Source of the DNA: Bradyrhizobium arachidis | Lineage (GTDB): Bacteria; Pseudomonadota; Alphaproteobacteria; Rhizobiales; Xanthobacteraceae | NCBI RefSeq assembly: GCF_015291705.1 | Contig: NZ_CP030050.1 | Span: 4,526,001-4,590,000 of the forward strand | Direction: 5' to 3' | DNA: 64,000 bases | Shown: positions 55,577 through 63,078 of the stretch, piece after piece | How positions within the stretch are numbered: the first letter of the stretch is position 1 | Layout: every line of letters begins with the position of its first letter | The notes under the pieces: model-generated | Seen by the model: the letters and a program-made list of their open reading frames with translations, nothing else | Told to the model about the DNA's origin: nothing | The model's database searches: none | Made by a program: the position numbers and the translations under genes

Positions 55577-55807
55577 GTGCGCCTCAGACCCGGAAACCTC
55601 GTAGTCCACAAGAGCGGCGGCCCGATCATGATGATTGAGCGGGTGTGGCCAGAACATTTATGGCTGCCCAATCGCCAGAATTACCCGTGTGATTGCATAT
55701 GGGTGGAGGACCGTATTCAGAAGGCCGCCACTTTCCCGGCCTTGGAGTTGCAAGCGGTCCGCGCTGACGGTTCTTCACGAAGCTACGACGAGGAAGCTCA
55801 TGACTGA
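55577..55807 (+). CDS. Small DUF2158-like (YodC) protein
   Basis: 76 residues from a GTG start. RPGNLVVHKSGGPIMMIERV followed by CDCIWVEDRIQKAATFPALEL matches the DUF2158 pattern (GD-V-LKSGGP-MTV ... C-W-F ... F-L). Such proteins are 60-80 residues and of unknown function. The start codon is uncertain; no strong ribosome site is seen. A second small gene follows 12 nt after the stop. Confidence 0.6.
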   Translation: MRLRPGNLVVHKSGGPIMMIERVWPEHLWLPNRQNYPCDCIWVEDRIQKAATFPALELQAVRADGSSRSYDEEAHD

Positions 55808-55819
55808 CGGCGAAGTCTA

Positions 55820-56017
55820 ATGCGGCGCGCCATGATGGGGGTAGGCTTGGCCCTCGCAATGCTTGTAGGTCTCTATTTCTACGGATCGCCGCAATACAGA
55901 GCACTGAAGAAAGACTGCATCGAAACCGGCATGGACCATTCGGACGCTCCATCGGACGATGATTTGCATCGCTTGTGGATGGCTTGCCGCAAGATAGGCT
56001 TTGGCGCTCCGTTGTGA
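55820..56017 (+). CDS. Hypothetical small protein with one N-terminal helix
   Basis: 65 residues. MGVGLALAMLVGLYFYGSP is a single membrane helix or uncleaved signal, followed by an acidic soluble tail with two Cys (KKDCIETG, WMACRKIG). No family recognised. It lies just after the DUF2158-like gene and may share its transcript. Confidence 0.5.
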   Translation: MRRAMMGVGLALAMLVGLYFYGSPQYRALKKDCIETGMDHSDAPSDDDLHRLWMACRKIGFGAPL

Positions 56018-56115
56018 AACGAGGCAGGTGGTTTGGGTCGGCTTATGCCCGGAGCGTTGCCTGCGTGAGATCACGCTATTAGTCCGCTCATGAGTCACGT
56101 TTACAGGTGCGCGCC

Positions 56116-56574
56116 CTAGTCCGGATAGGGCGTGCCGTCCTTGTGCACGAAGCGGCCGTCGGCATTGGCGCTCATCATGTCGATGTCGGAGCAGGTCGTG
56201 AGGTCGTCGGGCGCGCGCGAGCCGACTTCGAGATAGACCGCCACCGCATCCGAGCGGTTGATCATGTGATGGCCGTTGCCGCTGCCTTTCGGGAAGGCGG
56301 CGCAGTCGCCTGCGCGCAGCACGGTTTCGCCTTCGTCCTCGACCAGCACCACCTCGCCTTCGAGCACGTAGACGAACTCGTCCTCATGCGAATGCCAGTG
56401 CCGCTGGCTGGACCAGTTGCCCGGCGGCAGGCGCATCAGGTTGACGCCGAAATCCGACAGGCCCCCGGCATTGCCGAGCCTCTTGCGGATGCGCTCGGCG
56501 CATGGCGCGTCGAAGGGTGCCGGATAGCCCGAGCCGTTGCGGGCCGGCACGGTGGCGATGTCGATCTTTGGCAT
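56116..56574 (-). CDS. Cupin-domain protein
   Basis: 152 residues from MPKIDIATVPARN. Motif 1 QRHWHSHEDEFVYVLEGEV (two His, Glu, then Gly) and motif 2 GDCAAFPKGSGNGHHMIN (His) complete a single-barrel metal cupin. It resembles small cytoplasmic cupins with the C-terminal D-x-D-M-M tail. The start at 56574 is chosen from motif spacing; the longer frame lacks support. Confidence 0.88.
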   Translation of the reverse strand: MPKIDIATVPARNGSGYPAPFDAPCAERIRKRLGNAGGLSDFGVNLMRLPPGNWSSQRHWHSHEDEFVYVLEGEVVLVEDEGETVLRAGDCAAFPKGSGNGHHMINRSDAVAVYLEVGSRAPDDLTTCSDIDMMSANADGRFVHKDGTPYPD

Positions 56575-56670
56575 GTGAAAGGTCCGTTCAAAATCAGTGC
56601 ATCGAACGCGCATGGATCGGCAACTGCGCGCCATGATCGGCGGGCGTCCAAACGTGCTGCGACTATGCTG

Positions 56671-56718
56671 GCGGGATGATGACATCATGCCGGTGTTTTG
56701 CCCGACGTGTCAAATTGC
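56671..56718. repeat. Repeat GCGGGATGATGACATCATGC + GTGTTTTGCCCGAC
   Basis: It matches 50888-50938 in order: hairpin (with one base changed in the right arm), T-run, CCCGAC/CCGGGC, then GTCAAAT. The rest of the gap 56575-56948 holds the leader of the MFS gene and no gene. Confidence 0.75.
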
Positions 56719-56948
56719 TTGCTGGCATCGCGATGCATAGCGATTCTTGGCCATCGCAAGCGATGGGTCTCGTAAGTCATTGATCCCGCTGCGGCCGGCT
56801 ACTGTGCATGGGGTTGTTTTCGACATTTTTGATGTGCGGGGGCGAAATTCGCGCCGCCAGAGAGCCTGCCGCAAAAAATCGCGCTACTCTGTCGGCCCGC
56901 GCGGTTCCCATTCGTCTTCCACCCAGACAGATCTGACGGGAGACCAAA

Positions 56949-58169
56949 ATGAACGCTTCCTCCTATCGCTGGGTGATCGTCGCCGCCGGCGGCTTGCTCG
57001 GCTGCGTCGCGATCGGCGGCATGTTCTCGCTGCCGGTGTTCCTGCAGCCGATCACCAAGGACACCGGCTGGTCGGTGACCGGCATCTCCAGCGCGATGAC
57101 GATCGGCTTTCTGGCGATGGCCTGCACCAGCATGGCCTGGGGCACGGCGACGGACAGGTTCGGGCCGCGTCCGGTGGTGCTGACGGGATCGACGGTGCTG
57201 GCGCTGAGCCTGTTTGCCGCGAGCCACGCGACCTCGCTCGTCGTGTTCCAGTTCGTGTTCGGCCTCCTGGTCGGGGCCTCCTGCGCCGCGATCTTCGCGC
57301 CGATGATGGCGACCGTCACCGGCTGGTTCGACACGCACCGCAGCCTCGCGGTGTCGCTGGTATCGGCCGGCATGGGCATGGCGCCGATGACGATGTCGCC
57401 CTTCGCGGCCTGGCTCGTCTCCGGCCATGACTGGCGCACCTCGATGCAGATCGTGGCGCTGGTGGTCGGCGCCATCATGATCCCGGTCTCGCTGCTGGTG
57501 CGCCGTCCGCCTGCGCTCGCGCAGGCCGCGGCGGCGCCGATGGGTGAGGGGACCGCGCAGGCGGAGATGTCGATGGCCGAGGCGCTGCGCTCGCCGCAGT
57601 TCCTGATCCTGCTCGCGACCAATTTCTTCTGCTGCGCCACCCATTCCGGCCCGATCATCCACACCGTGTCCTATGCCGTGAGCTGCGGCATCCCGCTGAT
57701 CGCGGCGGTGACGATCTACAGCGTCGAGGGGCTTGCCGGCATGGGCGGCCGCATCGCCTTCGGCCTGATGGGTGACCGCTTCGGCGCCAAGCGCGTGCTG
57801 GTCTCGGGGCTGCTGCTCCAGGCGTTCGGCGCGCTCGCCTATGTCTTCGCGCATCAGCTCGCGACGTTCTACGCGGTCGGCGCCGTGTTCGGATTCATCT
57901 ATGCCGGCACGATGCCGCTCTATGCCGTGCTCGCCCGCGAAAACTTTCCGCTGCGGATGATGGGCACCGTGATCGGCGGCACCGCGATGGCCGGCAGCCT
58001 CGGCATGGCGACCGGCCCGCTGGCCGGCGGCCTGATCTACGACGCGTTCTCCAGTTACGCCTGGCTCTACATCGCCTCCTGGGCGATGGGCCTAGGTGCG
58101 TTCCTGATGGCGATGACGTTCCGCCCCTTTGCCAAGCCGCAAGGCGAGGCGGCGCCGGCGGCGGCGTGA
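56949..58169 (+). CDS. MFS transporter, MCT/oxalate-formate-type
   Basis: 406 residues with twelve predicted helices. SLPVFLQPITKDTGWSVTGIS in helix 1 and the GWGTATDRFGPRPVVLTGS-like motif A loop fit the monocarboxylate/oxalate-formate antiporter branch of MFS. The second half has RIAFGLMGDRFGAKRVL, the repeated motif A. Probably imports or exchanges a carboxylate at the inner membrane. Ribosome site GGGAGACC. No linked catabolic genes identify the substrate. Confidence 0.88.
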   Translation: MNASSYRWVIVAAGGLLGCVAIGGMFSLPVFLQPITKDTGWSVTGISSAMTIGFLAMACTSMAWGTATDRFGPRPVVLTGSTVLALSLFAASHATSLVVFQFVFGLLVGASCAAIFAPMMATVTGWFDTHRSLAVSLVSAGMGMAPMTMSPFAAWLVSGHDWRTSMQIVALVVGAIMIPVSLLVRRPPALAQAAAAPMGEGTAQAEMSMAEALRSPQFLILLATNFFCCATHSGPIIHTVSYAVSCGIPLIAAVTIYSVEGLAGMGGRIAFGLMGDRFGAKRVLVSGLLLQAFGALAYVFAHQLATFYAVGAVFGFIYAGTMPLYAVLARENFPLRMMGTVIGGTAMAGSLGMATGPLAGGLIYDAFSSYAWLYIASWAMGLGAFLMAMTFRPFAKPQGEAAPAAA

Positions 58170-58191
58170 TGGCGACCGTCGAGGCGCAGCG

Positions 58192-58578
58192 TCAGAGCTG
58201 CGCCTCGATCGCCGTCTTGTCGATCACCGACCAGACCTGCCGAATCTTTCCGTCGCGAAATTCGTAGAACACGTTCTCGCAAAAGGACACGCGCCTGCCA
58301 TTGACGGCGAACCCGAGGAACGTCCCGACCGGCGTGCAATCGAACTTCAGCCGGGCAGCGATGCGAGGCGGATCGGAGATCAGCATCTCGATGTTGAATC
58401 GCAGATCTGGGATCTCCCGAAAATCCTGCTCAAGCATCGCGCGATAACCGGAGAGCCCGAGCGGTCGCGCGTTGTGGGCGACGTCGTCATGCACGAACTG
58501 CCCGAGCGCCGGCCAGTCCTGCCGGTTCAGGCAGCCGATGTAGGCGCGGTAGATGCCTGCGAGGTCGGCTCCGGTCAT
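58192..58578 (-). CDS. SnoaL-like ester-cyclase family protein
   Basis: 128 residues. YRAYIGCLNRQDWPALGQFVHDDVAHN and MLEQDFREIPDLRFNIEMLI, then FYEFRDGKIRQVWSVIDKTA are typical of the SnoaL/NTF2-like polyketide-cyclase family. Catalytic role unknown. Its stop is 16 nt upstream of nothing on this strand; it is read toward the convergent MFS gene and starts 16 nt after the LysR gene, likely in one transcript. Confidence 0.88.
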   Translation of the reverse strand: MTGADLAGIYRAYIGCLNRQDWPALGQFVHDDVAHNARPLGLSGYRAMLEQDFREIPDLRFNIEMLISDPPRIAARLKFDCTPVGTFLGFAVNGRRVSFCENVFYEFRDGKIRQVWSVIDKTAIEAQL

Positions 58579-58594
58579 GGCACATTCCTTCGGC

Positions 58595-59485
58595 TCACGC
58601 GCGCCGCTGCACGTGCTCGATCAGCGCGCGCAGCTTTGGCGCAAGGTTGCGGCGGCTCGGATAATAGAGATAGAAGCCGGCGAAGAACGGGCAATAGTCC
58701 TCCAGGATCGGCACCAGCTCGCCGCGTGCGATCGCAGGGCGAAAGCTCGCCTCCATGCCGAAGGTGATGCCGGCACCGGCCACCGCCAGCTTGATCATCA
58801 GCGCCATGTCGTTGGTGGTGATCTCGGGCGCGACCGCGACGCTGAACTCCTTGCCGCCTTCCGCAAACTCCCAGCGATAGGGCACGACGTTCGGCGCCGG
58901 ACGCCAGCCGATGCAGCGAAAGGATGGAAGCTCGGACGGGTGCGAGGGAACGCCGAAGCGGTCGCGGAAGGACGGCGCGCAGACCGCGAGCTGGCGTTCG
59001 TCGCCGGCGATCGGCACCGCGATCATGTCCTGCTCGATCACCTCGCCGAGGCGGACGCCGGCGTCATAGCCGGCGGCGACGATGTCGAACTCCGCATCGG
59101 TCACGGTGACGTCGAGCTGCACGTCGGGGTGGGCAGCGGTGAAGCCGGCAAGAAAAGGCCCCGATAGGAAATGCTCGGCAATCGAGGAGACCGCGAGCCG
59201 CAAGAGTCCGCGCGGCTGTCCCTGCAATGCTTCGGTGTTGCCGAGCGCGGCGCGCATGTCGGCGAGGGCAGGGGCGATTTCCGCATGCAGCCGCTCGCCG
59301 GCCTCGGTCAGGCTGACGCTGCGCGTCGTGCGCTGCACGAGCGCGATGCCGAGGGTTTGCTCCAGCCGCTGGATGGTCTGGCTCACGGCCGAACGCGTCA
59401 CGCCGAGACGGTCGGCGGCAGCCCGAAAGCTCCGCTCTTCGGCAACCAGCGCGAAGACGGCGAGGGCGTTGAGGTCAGGTTCCAT
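58595..59485 (-). CDS. LysR-family transcriptional regulator
   Basis: 296 residues. N-terminal winged helix DLNALAVFALVAEERSFRAA, DRLGVTRSAVSQTIQRLEQT, then a two-lobe effector domain (about 90-295). It is divergent from the SDR gene at 59584, with a 98-nt shared region, the classic LysR arrangement; no clear T-N11-A box was picked out. It probably activates the SDR gene and perhaps the downstream SnoaL gene. Confidence 0.92.
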   Translation of the reverse strand: MEPDLNALAVFALVAEERSFRAAADRLGVTRSAVSQTIQRLEQTLGIALVQRTTRSVSLTEAGERLHAEIAPALADMRAALGNTEALQGQPRGLLRLAVSSIAEHFLSGPFLAGFTAAHPDVQLDVTVTDAEFDIVAAGYDAGVRLGEVIEQDMIAVPIAGDERQLAVCAPSFRDRFGVPSHPSELPSFRCIGWRPAPNVVPYRWEFAEGGKEFSVAVAPEITTNDMALMIKLAVAGAGITFGMEASFRPAIARGELVPILEDYCPFFAGFYLYYPSRRNLAPKLRALIEHVQRRA

Positions 59486-59583
59486 TGGTTAGATGAGCTT
59501 GCCGGACTGGTTAGGGATCGTCGTCTTATCACGACGGTGGCTCCGGTCCATCTTCGGCGCCATTAATCACGAGGAAGGACCAC

Positions 59584-60309
59584 ATGCCCGTCGATAAAGT
59601 CGTTCTCATCACCGGCGCCTCCAGCGGCATCGGTGCAGGCATCGCCCGCGAACTCGCCGCGGCCGGCGCAAAGGTCTTGCTGGGTGCGCGTCGCGTTGAT
59701 CGTCTGAAGGATCTCGCAGCCGAGCTGAACGCTGCGGGTGGAACGGCGCTCGCGCATCCGCTCGATGTGACCGACCGCGCCAGCGTCGCCGCCTTTGCCA
59801 ATGCCGCGCGCGGCGTCTGGGGGCGGGTGGACGTCATCATCAACAATGCCGGCGTCATGCCGCTGTCGCTGATGGCTTCGCTGAAGGTCGAGGAGTGGGA
59901 CCGGATGGTCGACGTCAACATCAAGGGCGTGCTGTACGGCATCGCGGCCGTGCTGCCTGAGATGGTGGCGCGCGGTTCGGGTCATGTGATCAACATCGCC
60001 TCGATCGGCGCGCTGAGCGTATCGCCAACCGCGGCGGTCTATTGCGCCACCAAATACGCGGTGCGGGCGATCTCGGATGGCTTGCGGCAGGAGCACGGCA
60101 ACATCCGCGTCACCTGCATCCATCCCGGCGTGGTCGAAAGCGAGCTCGCCAGCACCATCACCGATCTCGCAGCCGCCGAGGCGATGAAGACCTATCGGGC
60201 CATTGCGCTCCAGCCGGGCGCGATCGCCCGCGCGGTACGCTTTGCGATCGAGCAGCCCGAAGACGTCGACGTCAACGAGATCGTGGTGCGCCCGACGCGG
60301 ACGACCTAA
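59584..60309 (+). CDS. SDR-family oxidoreductase
   Basis: 241 residues. Classical SDR: cofactor motif TGASSGIGAGIA (residue about 12), NNAG in IINNAGVMP, catalytic Ser in INIASIGALS and Tyr-x-x-x-Lys in YCATKYAV. NADP preference is suggested by the basic ARRVDRL after strand 2. Its stop overlaps the convergent MarR-GNAT stop by 4 nt. Control by the divergent LysR gene is likely. Confidence 0.92.
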   Translation: MPVDKVVLITGASSGIGAGIARELAAAGAKVLLGARRVDRLKDLAAELNAAGGTALAHPLDVTDRASVAAFANAARGVWGRVDVIINNAGVMPLSLMASLKVEEWDRMVDVNIKGVLYGIAAVLPEMVARGSGHVINIASIGALSVSPTAAVYCATKYAVRAISDGLRQEHGNIRVTCIHPGVVESELASTITDLAAAEAMKTYRAIALQPGAIARAVRFAIEQPEDVDVNEIVVRPTRTT

Positions 60310-61178
60310 AGCCGCTTCTCGAAGAACAGGTCCGGATAGGGATCGTCGTTGAAACGCGGGATCTCGCGCCAGCCGGTGGTGCGGTAGAGCTGGCCGGCCT
60401 CGGGCAGCGCGCTGTTGGTATCTAACCGCAGCAGCGCGATGCCGAGCTCGCACGCTGTGGCCTCGGCTGCGTCCATCAAGCGCCGGCCGAGCCCCAAACC
60501 GCGCGCAGCGGGGGCAACCCAGAGACGCTTGATCTCGGCGTAGCCATGATCGGTTCCCTTCAGGCCGACGCAGCCGATCGGCAGCGTGTCCGACATCGCG
60601 ACGATGAAGCTGCCGTGCGGGCGGCGCATGTCTTTTGCGTCGGGATCGCGCGACAGCGAGACATCAAAGCCCTGCTTGAAGCGGCGGCCGAGCTCGGCAT
60701 AGTACTCGCCGAGGCAGTAGCGCGCCTCCTGGCTCTGCGGATCCATCTCGTCCAGCGTGACGCGCTCCTGCGTCAGGGCTGAGGCGATCAGGTCCATCGC
60801 CGCGAGCAGCGCCTCGCGCTGCGAATGCCGGGCGAGGAAGCCCTCGGCCTGCGTGTTCGACAGCGCTTCATATGCTGCGAACTCGCGCCGGCCCGCGCGC
60901 GTCAGTGTGGCGACGCGCCGGCGTGCATCGTCCGCGTGGGCATTGGTCTCGACCAGTCCCTCGTCCTCGAGGCTGCGCAGCAGCCGGCTCATGAGCCCGG
61001 AATCGAGGCCGAGATAGTCGCGGATCTCAGCGACATCCGAACGCCCGTGCCCGATTGCGTTGAGCACGCGTGCGGCCCCGAGCGCGCGCCCGCGACCCAG
61101 GAACGAGGTGTCGAGGGCGCCGACGGCGGAGGTGACGGCACGGTTGAAGCGGCGGACGCGTGAGACGGGGTCGAGCAT
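60306..61178 (-). CDS. MarR-type regulator fused to GNAT acetyltransferase
   Basis: 290 residues. The N-terminal MarR winged helix (about 1-140: AEIRDYLGLDSGLMSRLLRS, recognition helix, then the wing ADDARRRVATLT) is joined to a GNAT domain (about 150-290) with the acetyl-CoA loop VAPAARGLGLGRRLMDAAE and YRTTGWREI. The fusion is a known architecture. The ATG abuts a 24-bp palindrome that leaves no room for a ribosome site, so translation may be leaderless. Acetyltransferase substrate unknown. Confidence 0.9.
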   Translation of the reverse strand: MLDPVSRVRRFNRAVTSAVGALDTSFLGRGRALGAARVLNAIGHGRSDVAEIRDYLGLDSGLMSRLLRSLEDEGLVETNAHADDARRRVATLTRAGRREFAAYEALSNTQAEGFLARHSQREALLAAMDLIASALTQERVTLDEMDPQSQEARYCLGEYYAELGRRFKQGFDVSLSRDPDAKDMRRPHGSFIVAMSDTLPIGCVGLKGTDHGYAEIKRLWVAPAARGLGLGRRLMDAAEATACELGIALLRLDTNSALPEAGQLYRTTGWREIPRFNDDPYPDLFFEKRL

Positions 61179-61202
61179 GATATCTGACTTTAGTCAGATA
61201 TC
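61179..61202. promoter_or_regulatory. MarR-type operator abutting the start codon
   Basis: Arms GATATCTGAC and GTCAGATATC are perfectly complementary around a 4-nt centre (TTTA). The palindrome touches the ATG at 61178 directly, the expected place for autorepression by the MarR-GNAT protein. Confidence 0.82.
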
Positions 61203-61221
61203 GTTTTCCAGTCAATCGGAG

Positions 61222-61635
61222 TTACTTTGTCAGCGTCAGCAGCGGCTTGTCCTTCGCGACGATATAGGTCGCAAGCTCGCTCGCAGGCACCGCGCCGACG
61301 TTCTTCGCGGCATGCACCGTGCCGGCCGGGATGAACAGCACGTCGCCGGCCTTCAAGGTCACCGGCGGCTTGCCCTCGACATCGTATTCGATGGCGCCCG
61401 CCAGCACGTAGATGATCTCTTCGCCCGGATGGGTGTGCCGTCCGAACGCCACGCCGGGGGCGAGGTCGACGCGGACCTGCACAGCCTCGCGACCGGACGC
61501 GCTGAGATCGTGGCGCTGCAAATCCGTGCGCGTGACGCCGGACGGCTGCGCCGCCGCGGGCAGGGTGAGAAGATTGGCGGTGAGCACAGCCGCGCTGGCA
61601 AGGACACGCACGGCTGAGGAAAGGCGATGGCCCAT
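61222..61635 (-). CDS. Secreted cupin-domain protein
   Basis: 137 residues. Signal peptide AVRVLASAAVLTANLLTLPAAA, then a cupin with FGRHTHPGEEIIYVLAGAIEY (motif 1: His-x-His, Glu) and GDVLFIPAGTVHAAKN (motif 2: His). This class is common in rhizobial envelopes, function unknown. Ribosome site AGGAG before the ATG at 61635. It is read with ohr in the same direction, 77 nt apart. Confidence 0.88.
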   Translation of the reverse strand: MGHRLSSAVRVLASAAVLTANLLTLPAAAQPSGVTRTDLQRHDLSASGREAVQVRVDLAPGVAFGRHTHPGEEIIYVLAGAIEYDVEGKPPVTLKAGDVLFIPAGTVHAAKNVGAVPASELATYIVAKDKPLLTLTK

Positions 61636-61712
61636 GGTCGGCTCCTGATGTTGACGGGATGAATTGAACCGCGCGGGCCCGGCCGGCGCAGGCCGGGCCG
61701 CGTCGTGGTGTG

Positions 61713-62114
61713 TCAGACGAGTGTCGTCGTCACTTCGATGTTGCCGTGAACTGCCTTGGAGTAGGGGCAGATGCCGTGCGCGGCCTCGATCAGCTCCTGC
61801 GCAACCGTGTGGTCGACGCCGGGTACGCTGACATCGAGCCGGGCGCGCAGGAAGAAGGCGCCGTTCGCATTGTTGAGGTCGATCGTGGTGTCGACCGAGG
61901 GCTCGCTCGGCAGCTTGACCTTGCGCTGCGCGGCGGCGAGCCCGAGCGCACCGAGGTAGCAGGCCGACCAGGCGGCGGCGAACAGGTTTTCGGCGGCGGG
62001 ATGCGGCTGCGCCAGCTTGATGTCGAGCGACCCGTCGCTGGAGTGCGCGGTACCGTCGGAGCCGGAGGTGACGTGGGTCTTGCCGGTGAAGAGGAGCTTG
62101 GCAGCGGTCGACAT
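61713..62114 (-). CDS. ohr: Organic hydroperoxide resistance protein Ohr
   Basis: 133 residues. The two redox-active Cys motifs AAAWSACYLGAL (peroxidatic) and HGICPYSKAV (resolving), with the Glu/Arg set of Ohr, distinguish it from OsmC. It reduces organic peroxides in the cytoplasm using lipoylated or thiol reductants. Ribosome site AAGGAA. Divergent from ohrR with two operator boxes between. Confidence 0.95.
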   Translation of the reverse strand: MSTAAKLLFTGKTHVTSGSDGTAHSSDGSLDIKLAQPHPAAENLFAAAWSACYLGALGLAAAQRKVKLPSEPSVDTTIDLNNANGAFFLRARLDVSVPGVDHTVAQELIEAAHGICPYSKAVHGNIEVTTTLV

Positions 62115-62146
62115 GGCGGAATTCCTTTCGGGTCAATATAGATCGG

Positions 62147-62163
62147 ATCCGATCTAATCGGAT
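62147..62163. promoter_or_regulatory. OhrR box, ohr-proximal
   Basis: CCGATCTAATCGG is a palindrome (CCGAT-CTA-ATCGG) extended by AT on each side, 33 nt before the ohr start. A second box is 57 nt to the right. Confidence 0.75.
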
Positions 62164-62204
62164 ACGCGTTGAAATAAACCCGATGCCCGGACCGGTCAAG
62201 CTCT

Positions 62205-62219
62205 TCCGATTTAATCGGA
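62205..62219. promoter_or_regulatory. OhrR box, ohrR-proximal
   Basis: TCCGATTTAATCGGA is a 15-bp palindrome (arms TCCGATT and AATCGGA around T), 46 nt before the ohrR GTG at 62265. It shares the CCGAT-NTA-ATCGG core with the other box. Confidence 0.75.
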
Positions 62220-62264
62220 TGCGATTTATATGGGTTGCGAGATCACGAATTGCGGAGGTTCCCC

Positions 62265-62735
62265 GTGGCCCGTACCCCCAAAGCCGCAGAAAAGCGGCGA
62301 AAACTGTCGAATTTCCTGTGCTTTGCGGTCTATTCGGCCAATCTCGCCTTCGGCCGCGCCTACAAGCCGCTGCTGGACAAGGTCGGGCTGACCTACACCC
62401 AGTACATCGCGATGGTGGCGCTGTCGGACCAGGACGAGCTGACCGTCAGCGCGCTCGGCGAGAAGCTGTTTCTGGAATCCAACACGCTGACGCCGATCCT
62501 GAAGAAGCTCGAGCAGATGGGGCTGATCAAGCGGCACCGCGATCCCGCCGACGAACGGCAGGTGCGCCTGAGCCTAACGCCGGCGGGGCGCAAGCTGATT
62601 GAGCAGGATCTCGGCGGGTCCCTGATCGAGGCGACCGGCCTCGGCGACGAGTTTCCAGTGGTGCAGCAGACGGTGAGCCGCTTGCGCGACAATCTACTGC
62701 GCGCGACGCAAGCGGACGACGCAAAGAAGCGCTAA
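62265..62735 (+). CDS. ohrR: OhrR peroxide-sensing repressor, MarR family
   Basis: 156 residues from a GTG with GGAGG six bases upstream. SNFLCFAVYSANLAFGRAYK carries the conserved sensing Cys of OhrR; the winged helix VSALGEKLFLESNTLTPILK and wing DPADERQVRLSLT follow. Oxidation by organic peroxides releases it from the two operator boxes and derepresses ohr and itself. Confidence 0.95.
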   Translation: MARTPKAAEKRRKLSNFLCFAVYSANLAFGRAYKPLLDKVGLTYTQYIAMVALSDQDELTVSALGEKLFLESNTLTPILKKLEQMGLIKRHRDPADERQVRLSLTPAGRKLIEQDLGGSLIEATGLGDEFPVVQQTVSRLRDNLLRATQADDAKKR

Positions 62736-62811
62736 TTAACGCGCCAGGTGAGGGCGGCCCGAGGCGAATGCCGCCTCCGACGCGAGGATGAAAGACGAGC
62801 GCGTCCCCGAT

Positions 62812-62961
62812 CTAGCAGGGCGCGCGCGGAATCATCCACGTCGCGAAGGTCTGCCACTTGCCGTCTTCGCGCCGGCGTTGATAGGCGACGAAGTCGGCGT
62901 CTTCGCCATGCATGAGCTCATAGCGATGGGTTTTGGCGGATGCCGTGCTGGATTTGGTCAT
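62812..62961 (-). CDS. Hypothetical 49-residue protein
   Basis: A short frame with a GGAGACC ribosome site 7 nt before its ATG at 62961. It reads MTKSSTASAKTHRYELMHGE and DADFVAYQRRREDGKWQTFA, ending TWMIPRAPC. The composition is charged and the third positions are GC-biased like nearby genes. No family recognised. It lies between ohrR and the VWA-protein gene. Confidence 0.6.
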   Translation of the reverse strand: MTKSSTASAKTHRYELMHGEDADFVAYQRRREDGKWQTFATWMIPRAPC

Positions 62962-63078
62962 GGAAGGTCTCCATCTGGAATGGACTTTCCATTGAGCTAG
63001 TTGCGGTGCAGCATGGCGCCAGTGGGAGGATGAGGATCATCCCATCACGTTCTGGAGAGGCTTTGCGTCGTCTTCACA

